Positions 57,706 through 64,000 of a stretch of DNA of 64,000 bases are shown here, piece after piece. This DNA is from Chitinimonas koreensis. Lineage in GTDB: Bacteria > Pseudomonadota > Gammaproteobacteria > Burkholderiales > Chitinimonadaceae. The stretch spans positions 5,584,697 through 5,648,696 of the forward strand of contig NZ_CP060704.1 in NCBI RefSeq assembly GCF_014353015.1, in the 5' to 3' direction. Within the stretch, counting starts at the first letter, position 1. Each line of letters starts with the position of its first letter. The notes under the pieces were generated by a model. That model saw only the letters and a list, made by a program, of their open reading frames with translations, was not told the DNA's origin and did not search any database. The position numbers were made by a program, and so were the translations under genes.

Positions 57706-58842
57706 TCAGGCCGCCTTGGGCTTGCCGAACAGGACCTCGCCGCCGTGCGTGACCAGGCTGGCGGCGACGATGTCGTCGTCGCGGTTCACCACGTAGCCCT
57801 TGTCCTTGTCGAGGATCAGGGCGGTGAAGTTCAGCAGGTTGCGCGCGTACAGGCTCGAGGCGTCGGCCGCCACCAGGCCGGCCAGGTTGCCGTAGCCGAC
57901 CAGCTTGACGCCGCCGTCGGTGGTCACCACCTCGTTCAGCCGCGACAGCGGGCAGTTGCCGCCGTTCTCGACCGCCAGGTCGACCAGCACCGCGCCGGGC
58001 TTCATGCCGGCCACCGTCTCGGGCTGGATCAGCACCGGTGCCGGCCGGCCCGGGATCAGCGCGGTGGTGATCACGATGTCGGCCGCACGCGCATGCTTGT
58101 CGACCAATGCCGCCTGGCGCTGCTTGTAGTCCTCGCTCATCTCGCGGGCGTAGCCGCCGGCCGTCTCGGCCTGCTTCTTCTCCTCGTCGTTGAGCGGCAC
58201 CTCGACGAACTTGCCGCCGAGCGACTCGACCTGCTCCTTGGCCGCCGGCCGCACGTCGAAGGCCTCGACCACCGCACCGAGCCGCTTGGCCGTGGCGATC
58301 GCCTGCAGGCCGGCCACGCCGGCGCCGAGGATCAGCACGCGGGCGGGCTTCACCGTACCGGCGGCGGTCATCATCATCGGCATGAAGCGCGGATAGAACT
58401 CGGTCGCCAGCAGCACCGCCTTGTAGCCGGCGATATTGGCCTGCGACGACAGCACGTCCATCGCCTGGGCGCGCGTGGTGCGCGGCACCTGTTCCATCGC
58501 GTAGACGTCGAGCCGCCGCGCCGCGTAGTCGGCCAGCAGCGGATTGCGATACGGATCGCACAGCGCGATCACCGCGGCGCCTTCCTTCAGTGCGCCGATC
58601 TCGTCGGCCGCCGGCGCACGCACCTTGAGCACCACGTCGGCCCCGCCCACCGTCGCCGCGTAATCGGCCGCAATGGTCGCGCCGGCTTCGACGAACGCCG
58701 CATCGGGAATCGCCGACTCGACGCCGGCGCCGCTCTGCACGACCACCGCGTGGCCGGCCGCCACGTACTTCTTCACCGTCTCGGGCGTCGCCGCCACGCG
58801 GGTCTCGCGCGCGGCCGTCTCCCTGGGGATGGCTATTTTCAT
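57706..58842 (-). CDS. pntAA: NAD(P) transhydrogenase alpha subunit, NAD-binding part
   Basis: The 378-residue protein begins MKIAIPRETAARETRVAATP; the NAD fold is ARVLILGAGVAGLQAIATAK and the signature PGRPAPVLIQPETVAGMKPG follows. GAGG lies upstream of ATG 58842. This is domain I of the enzyme, at the start of the operon. Confidence 0.96.
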   Translation of the reverse strand: MKIAIPRETAARETRVAATPETVKKYVAAGHAVVVQSGAGVESAIPDAAFVEAGATIAADYAATVGGADVVLKVRAPAADEIGALKEGAAVIALCDPYRNPLLADYAARRLDVYAMEQVPRTTRAQAMDVLSSQANIAGYKAVLLATEFYPRFMPMMMTAAGTVKPARVLILGAGVAGLQAIATAKRLGAVVEAFDVRPAAKEQVESLGGKFVEVPLNDEEKKQAETAGGYAREMSEDYKQRQAALVDKHARAADIVITTALIPGRPAPVLIQPETVAGMKPGAVLVDLAVENGGNCPLSRLNEVVTTDGGVKLVGYGNLAGLVAADASSLYARNLLNFTALILDKDKGYVVNRDDDIVAASLVTHGGEVLFGKPKAA

Positions 58843-59347
58843 GAACTGCACCTCGCCTTGTTTCATTTCCAAATCGAAGGCGCGCCGGCGACGGCCATGC
58901 CCGCCACGACGCGGGAACGGCAACGATCTGCGCTTGCTGCCTTGGATCTGGAAACGCGGCCCGATCGCTCGGACGTCGAAACCACCACTGCTTGGGCCCA
59001 TCTCGCGGGCGGCGGGGAGGTCCGCGCCCGTCTCAGTCTAGTGTTCGATTCGGCATGCAACGGTCCGGCAAGGGCGCCAGACTTTGGACTCCGGCTGGAG
59101 TCCGGCATATCGCCGCGGATGGCGGCGAGGTGAGAAGCGGCTCGGCGGGTGGCCGGGCCAGGTGCATCGTATGGCTGTAGTGCGATACAACGCGTTTCAA
59201 ACAAGCGTTTGAACGGTAGCGCTATTCAAGCACGGTTTTGGGGCATTGGAAAGCGTCCGGCGTTGCGAATGTATCTCGTGTCGCATCGCGGTGGCTAGTC
59301 GCAGGTAGCACGGCCCGGTCGACTACCGGGCGAGGCAGACCACTGTC
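58843..59347. other. Gene-free stretch between the pnt operon and mnmE
   Basis: No supported gene lies in these 505 bases. The pnt promoter should lie here on the minus strand. The one clear signal is a perfect inverted repeat at 59,196-59,213 described separately. Confidence 0.5.
59196..59213. promoter_or_regulatory. PsrA-like inverted repeat upstream of the pnt operon
   Basis: TTCAAAC and GTTTGAA are perfect arms separated by AAGC. This fits the consensus (G/C)AAAC-N2-4-GTTT(G/C) of PsrA-type TetR regulators of fatty acid metabolism. It lies some 350 bases before pntAA, so the link needs the promoter to be distant. Confidence 0.45.
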
Positions 59348-60700
59348 CTACTTGCCGATGCAGAAGCGGCTGAATATCTCGCCGAGCAGATCGTCGGCGG
59401 TGAACTCGCCGGTCACCGCCGCCAGCGCTTGCTGGGCCAGGCGCAATTCCTCGGCGAACAGCTCGACCTGGCGCCAGACCTCTGCGGCGGTGTCGAGGTG
59501 GCCGGCGGCGCGGCGGATCGCGTCGAGGTGGCGTTCGCGCGCCAGGAAGGTGCCGGCGTCGCTGCCGCCCCAGCCGACCATTTCGAGCAAGACCTGCTTG
59601 AGCTCGGCCAAACCCGCATGCGCGCGCGCCGACAGCCGTACCACCGGGTGGCCGTCGGCCTCGGCGCGGCCGGCCGGCTCGCCGGTCAGGTCGATCTTGT
59701 TGAACACGTGCACGCGCGGCAGCCGCTCGGGCAGCCGGGCCAGGATCGCCTCGTCGTGCGCGGTGATGCCCTCGCGGCTGTCGATGAGCAGCAGCGCGAG
59801 ATCCGCCTTGGCCACCGCTGCCCAGGTGCGCTCGATGCCGATGCGCTCGACCGTGTCCTCGGTCTCGCGCAGGCCAGCGGTGTCGATCACGTGCAGCGGC
59901 ACGCCGTCGAGCTGGATCAGCTCGCGCACCGTGTCGCGCGTGGTGCCGGCAATCTCGGTGACGATGGCCACCTCGTCGCCGGCCAGCGCGTTCATCAGGC
60001 TCGATTTGCCGACATTGGGCTGGCCGATCAGCACCACGTGCATGCCTTCGCGCAGCAGGCTGCCTTGCCGCGCAGCCGACTGCACCCGGCCGAGCTGGGC
60101 GCGGATGGCGGCCAGCTTGCCGCGCGCGTCGGCGGCCTCGAGGAAATCGATGTCCTCCTCGGGGAAGTCGAGCGTCGCCTCGACCAGCATGCGCAGGTTG
60201 ATCAATTGCTCGACCAGGGCCTCGATCTCGCGCGAGAAGCTGCCGGCCAGCGAGCGCAGTGCCGAACGCGCGGCGGCTTCCGAGCCGGCGTCGATCAGGT
60301 CGGCCACCGCCTCGGCCTGGGCCAGGTCGAGCTTGTCGTTGAGGAAGGCGCGGCGGGTGAATTCGCCCGGCTCGGCCAGCCGTGCGCCGAGCTCGACGCA
60401 GCGGCGCAGCAGCATCTGCATCACCACCGGGCCGCCATGGCCGTGCAGCTCGAGCACGTCTTCGCCGGTGAACGAGTGCGGCGCCGGGAAGAACAGCGCC
60501 AGGCCCTGGTCGATCGCCTGGCCGGCACCGTCGCGGAAGGTGGCGTAATGGGCATGGCGCGGCAGCGGCGGCTTGCCGACCAGGCTTTCGGCCAAGGCGG
60601 CGAGGCCGCTGCCGGAGATGCGCACCACGCCGACCCCGCCGCGGCCGGGAGCGGTGGCGATGGCGGCGATGGTGTCGCGGCGGACGGGCGATGGATTCAT
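59348..60700 (-). CDS. mnmE: tRNA modification GTPase MnmE
   Basis: The 450-residue protein has an N-terminal tetrahydrofolate-binding domain (TIAAIATAPGRGGVGVVRIS), a G domain (GQPNVGKSSLMNALAGDEVA, DTAGLRETEDTVERIGI, NKID) and the C-terminal FCIGK with the conserved cysteine. With MnmG it modifies wobble uridine of certain tRNAs. It lies in the conserved rpmH-rnpA-yidD-yidC-mnmE order. Confidence 0.98.
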   Translation of the reverse strand: MNPSPVRRDTIAAIATAPGRGGVGVVRISGSGLAALAESLVGKPPLPRHAHYATFRDGAGQAIDQGLALFFPAPHSFTGEDVLELHGHGGPVVMQMLLRRCVELGARLAEPGEFTRRAFLNDKLDLAQAEAVADLIDAGSEAAARSALRSLAGSFSREIEALVEQLINLRMLVEATLDFPEEDIDFLEAADARGKLAAIRAQLGRVQSAARQGSLLREGMHVVLIGQPNVGKSSLMNALAGDEVAIVTEIAGTTRDTVRELIQLDGVPLHVIDTAGLRETEDTVERIGIERTWAAVAKADLALLLIDSREGITAHDEAILARLPERLPRVHVFNKIDLTGEPAGRAEADGHPVVRLSARAHAGLAELKQVLLEMVGWGGSDAGTFLARERHLDAIRRAAGHLDTAAEVWRQVELFAEELRLAQQALAAVTGEFTADDLLGEIFSRFCIGK

Positions 60701-60781
60701 GGGTGGAAAGCTTAGGTGGAAACCGCGGGCCGGGCCAGCTGCAAGGCGGGAAGCCGCGGCATGGCCACGGCCAGGATGCGA

Positions 60782-60806
60782 CGAGGCCCGGCAATGCCGG
60801 GCCTCG
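60782..60806. terminator. Stem-loop between yidC and mnmE
   Basis: CGAGGCCCGGC and its complement GCCGGGCCTCG enclose a 3-base loop, giving an 11-bp perfect stem 26 bases after yidC. The following bases are not T-rich, so termination may be partial, allowing read-through into mnmE. Confidence 0.6.
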
Positions 60807-60831
60807 CTTCATGCCAGGACTGCGGGAGCGA

Positions 60832-62489
60832 TCAGGCGGCGGCCTTGGCGGCGTCTTCCTGGTCGATCTTGCGCGTGATGTACCACTGCTGGGCGATCGA
60901 GAACACGTTGTTGACCACGTAGTACAGCACCAGGCCGGCCGGGAAGAACAGGAACATGACCGAGAACACCAGCGGCATGATCTTCATCATCTTGTCCTGC
61001 ATCGGATCGGCCGACGGCGGGTTGAACAGCGTCTGCACCCACATCGACACCGCCATCAGCACCGGCAGCACGTAGTAGGGATCGGCCACCGACAGGTCGT
61101 TGATCCACAGGATCCAGGGCGCCTGGCGCAGTTCGACCGCGGCCAGCAGCATCCAATAGAGGCCGATGAAGATCGGCATCTGCACCAGCACCGGCAGGCA
61201 GCCCGACAGCGGGTTGGCCTTTTCCTGCTTGTACATGTCCATCACCGCCTGCTGGAACTTCATGCGGTCGTCGCCGTACTGCTCCTTCAGCCGCTGCATG
61301 CGCGGAGCCAGCTTCTTCATCTTGGCCATCGAGCGGTACTGCGTCACCGCCAGCGGGTAGAGCGCCAGCTTGATCAGCAGCGTGAAGCAGACGATGGCCC
61401 AGCCCCAGTTGCCGACCAGCAGGTGGATCTTGGCCAGCAGCCAGAACATCGGCTGGGCGATCACCTTGAACATGCCGTAGTCCTTGACCAGCTCCAGCCC
61501 CGGCGCGGCGGATTCGAGCTGATGGGTCTCCTGCGGACCGGCGAACAGCGGCACGTCGAGCGTGGTGGTGGCACCGGCGGCCAGCGCCGGCATGTCGACG
61601 ATGGCGCCGGCCGAATACAGGCCGTCGCCGACGCCCTTCACCTCGAAGCGGCAGGCGTTCTTGGCGCAGACGTCGGCACCGTCCTTGGGCGACAGCAGCC
61701 AGGCGGTGGCGAAGTAGTGCTGCAGCATCGCGACCCAGCCGTCCTTGGGCTGCTTGGCGTACTCGGCCTTGTCCTTGTCGATCTCCTTGAAGGCCACCTT
61801 CTGGAACTTGTGCTCGGTGGTGTAGAAGGCCGGGCCGGTGAAGGTCGAGGCGCCGAAATGGCCGCCGGTCCCCTTCGGATCCTTGCCGTCGCGCAGCAGG
61901 CGGTAGTAGGCCGACAGCTGGATCGGCGCCTGGCCGGCGTTGACCAGCTCGTACTTCACGTCGATCAGGTAGCTGCCGCGCTTGAAGGTGTAGATCTTGG
62001 CGACCTTGAGGCCATTCACCTCGGGTGCTTCGAGCCGCACGCTGACGCTGTCCTGGCCGTCCTGCAGCACGGCGTCGCCGGACTTGGCGACGAACAGCGT
62101 GCGATGGGTCGGCAGGTTGGGCATGCCCTGGCTCATCAGGCCGGTCTGCGCCACGTAGACGTGTTCGCCGCTTTCCTGGAACAGCACGAACGGCGCCTTG
62201 GGGTCGTCGTGGTCGCCGTGCTTCTTCAGGCTCAGGCGGCGCAGGTCGCCGCCCATGGTATCGATCTCGGCGCTGACCAGGTCGGTCGAGACCTTGATCA
62301 GGCTGCCGCGGTCGAGCTTGCCGGCGGCATCGGCGGCCGGCGCGGCGACGGTGCCCGCGGCTGCGGGGCGGCGCCGGCCTGTTGCGCAGCCTGCTGGGCC
62401 GCGGTCGGCTTGGGCGCGAAATAGTGCTGCCAGCCGAACAGGATGGCGAACGACAGCACCACGAAGACGATCAGACGCTTGGTATCCAT
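60832..62489 (-). CDS. yidC: Membrane protein insertase YidC (one-base frameshift as read)
   Basis: The true N-terminus is MDTKRLIVFVVLSFAILFGW at ATG 62,489; after about 45 residues the frame changes, and the remainder (LIKVSTDLVSAEIDTMGGDL to the five-helix insertase core, for example SGCLPVLVQMPIFIGLYWML and FFPAGLVLYYVVNNVFSIAQ) is in another frame. Adding one C at 62,365-62,368 restores a single protein of about 552 residues. YidC is essential, so this is almost certainly a sequence error. It inserts proteins into the inner membrane. Confidence 0.93.
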
Positions 62490-62513
62490 GCGCGGGATTC
62501 TCGATTCGGGAAA

Positions 62514-62723
62514 TCAGGGCACGGGATCGTGCCCGTGGCCGCCCCAGGGGTGGCAGCGGCAAAGCCGCCGGATTGTAAGCCATCCGCCGCGCCAGGTGCC
62601 ATGGCGGCGCAGGGCTTCGACGGCGTACTGGGAGCAGCTCGGCGTGAAGCGGCAATTGGCGCCGAGCGTCGGGCTCAGCGTGTAGCGGTAGAGCTGGATC
62701 AGCGCGATCAGGAGGCGGGACAT
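62514..62723 (-). CDS. yidD: YidD membrane-insertion accessory protein
   Basis: The 69-residue protein has the signature RYTLSPTLGANCRFTPSCSQ, YAVEALRRHG and WLTIRRLCRCHPWGGHGHDP. It assists YidC. Its start overlaps the rnpA end by 16 bases. Confidence 0.96.
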   Translation of the reverse strand: MSRLLIALIQLYRYTLSPTLGANCRFTPSCSQYAVEALRRHGTWRGGWLTIRRLCRCHPWGGHGHDPVP

Positions 62724-63061
62724 GGGGCGAAACGCCGGAACAGCCTGAGCAGCGCCTCGCGCGCCTCGGCGGCCTCGGCGCGGCGCAGCGGCCGTTTGGC
62801 GCGGACGATCAGGTCCAGCCCGGCCAGCGAGGCGGCTTCGTGGCGGAACAGCTCGCGCACGGTGCGTTTGATGAAGTTGCGCCCGACGGCACGGCGTTCG
62901 ACCTTCTTGGCCACCACCACGCCAAGCCGGGCCGTGCCGAGTTCGTTCGGCTTGATCCAGACCTGGAAGAAGCCGTTGGCCTGGCTGCGGCGCAAACTAA
63001 AAACGGATGAAAATTCATCCGTTTTTAACAGGCGTTGCCGCCTGGTGAAGCTCTGCGTCAA
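62708..63061 (-). CDS. rnpA: Ribonuclease P protein component
   Basis: The 117-residue protein has LLKTDEFSSVFSLRR and the RNR-like signature RRAVGRNFIKRTVRELFRHE. I chose TTG 63,061 (LTQSFTRRQRLLK), which is 7 bases after the rpmH stop; a longer frame runs into rpmH. With the RNA component it matures tRNA 5' ends. Confidence 0.93.
   Translation of the reverse strand: MTQSFTRRQRLLKTDEFSSVFSLRRSQANGFFQVWIKPNELGTARLGVVVAKKVERRAVGRNFIKRTVRELFRHEAASLAGLDLIVRAKRPLRRAEAAEAREALLRLFRRFAPCPAS
62998..63027. repeat. Perfect 14-bp inverted repeat inside rnpA
   Basis: TAAAAACGGATGAA is followed by two bases and its exact complement TTCATCCGTTTTTA. It overlaps codons for the conserved LLKTDEFSSVF stretch near the start of rnpA. 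It could fold in the mRNA as a stable hairpin. Confidence 0.8.
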
Positions 63062-63068
63062 ACGGCGA

Positions 63069-63203
63069 TCAAACCGACAGACGGTGACGGCCCTTGGCAC
63101 GACGCGCGGCCAGCACGGCACGGCCACCGCGGGTGCGGCTACGGACCAGGAAGCCGTGGGTACGCTTGCGGCGCACGACGGAGGGTTGGTAGGTGCGTTT
63201 CAT
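63069..63203 (-). CDS. rpmH: 50S ribosomal protein L34
   Basis: The 44-residue protein is MKRTYQPSVVRRKRTHGFLV, then RSRTRGGRAVLAARRAKGRH and RLSV, the full bacterial L34 pattern. It is the first gene of the rpmH-rnpA-yidD-yidC series, divergent from dnaA. Confidence 0.98.
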   Translation of the reverse strand: MKRTYQPSVVRRKRTHGFLVRSRTRGGRAVLAARRAKGRHRLSV

Positions 63204-63452
63204 GGTATGTCCCAGAAATCAAGCTGAAGAAACGCGTAATTAGACGGAAAAAACCCATATGTGTCAATGGCCTTATTTTCCCGGGCCTGTGGATAAGCCT
63301 GGGGAAAGCGACTAGAATAGCCAGCCGATCAACCACGTTGCGCCAGTGCATAAGATCGCCGGCCAACGCATGGCAAGCCGCGTGCCCCAAGCGGGACGGA
63401 CGCGATGATATGCCTTTAGCATGACTCTCGGTCGCGCCCACTGATTCCCATA
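63204..63452. promoter_or_regulatory. rpmH-dnaA intergenic region, candidate replication origin
   Basis: One perfect DnaA box (TTATCCACA on the minus strand) lies at 63,288-63,296. Other boxes are not obvious by eye. The left part is AT-rich (AAAAAACCCATATG near 63,248). It holds the divergent promoters of rpmH and dnaA and is a usual place for oriC, but one box is little support for the full origin. Confidence 0.55.

Positions 63453-64000
<548 letters not shown>

Noticed and set aside
63204..63452. Complete oriC with a DnaA-box cluster
   Set aside because: Only one perfect DnaA box is visible, so the assignment stays tentative.

Overview
The window is GC-rich bacterial DNA, most likely from a betaproteobacterium. 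The evidence is the origin-proximal block at the right end (dnaA, rpmH, rnpA, yidD, yidC, mnmE), a three-gene proton-translocating transhydrogenase (pntAA-pntAB-pntB), and a Neisseriales-like RnpA/DnaA. The genus cannot be fixed from sequence alone.

Layout. (1) About 1-34,400 is part of an integrative conjugative element (ICE). Its replication/maintenance module lies on the minus strand and reads from right to left: AlpA-like regulator, ParA, HicA-like small protein, ParB, DUF2857, STY4528-family replication protein, a palindrome array, DUF5990, PFL_4669 family, DUF3158, SSB, then (after a long cargo insertion) TopB, and several small ICE proteins running off the left edge. The conjugation genes would lie left of base 1. 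(2) Between ssb and topB sits about 16 kb of cargo: two RHS/YD-repeat polymorphic toxin loci with their likely immunity genes, a YbaL-type cation/proton antiporter, and two insertion sequences (IS481 and IS1380 families) with exact target duplications. (3) Left of topB, a two-gene module (a YejK/NdpA-like nucleoid-associated protein and a three-helix membrane protein) abuts a truncated cytosine methyltransferase. It is the best candidate here for an undescribed defence-like system. (4) 32.8-36 kb holds a LysR regulator, an H-NS-like protein and a broken, C-terminally truncated tyrosine integrase. (5) 35.9-47 kb is a copper-resistance island: CopA ATPase, CopZ, a methyltransferase-like membrane protein, DUF2933, CopD, CopC, CopB and CopA oxidase on the minus strand, with CopRS on the plus strand diverging from a palindromic CopR box. 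(6) From about 47.2 kb ordinary chromosome begins: a hypothetical protein, AraC/SDR pair, thiolase, ParA-like ATPase, a CobW-type GTPase split by a DUF559-carrying palindromic element, ribB with an FMN riboswitch, a periplasmic binding protein, pnt genes, mnmE, yidC-yidD-rnpA-rpmH, the origin-type intergenic region and the 5' part of dnaA.

How the parts fit. ParA/ParB, the palindrome array, STY4528, SSB and TopB probably replicate or stabilise the excised ICE. RHS toxins are each followed by a tightly coupled candidate immunity gene, and each is preceded by a member of the same small, unrecognised protein family. CopRS probably drives the divergent cop operon.

Caution. At least nine genes are broken by what looks like one missing G or C, mostly inside short G/C runs, including the essential yidC. 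This pattern suggests under-called bases in the assembly rather than real gene decay, so several 'pseudogenes' below may be intact in the cell.
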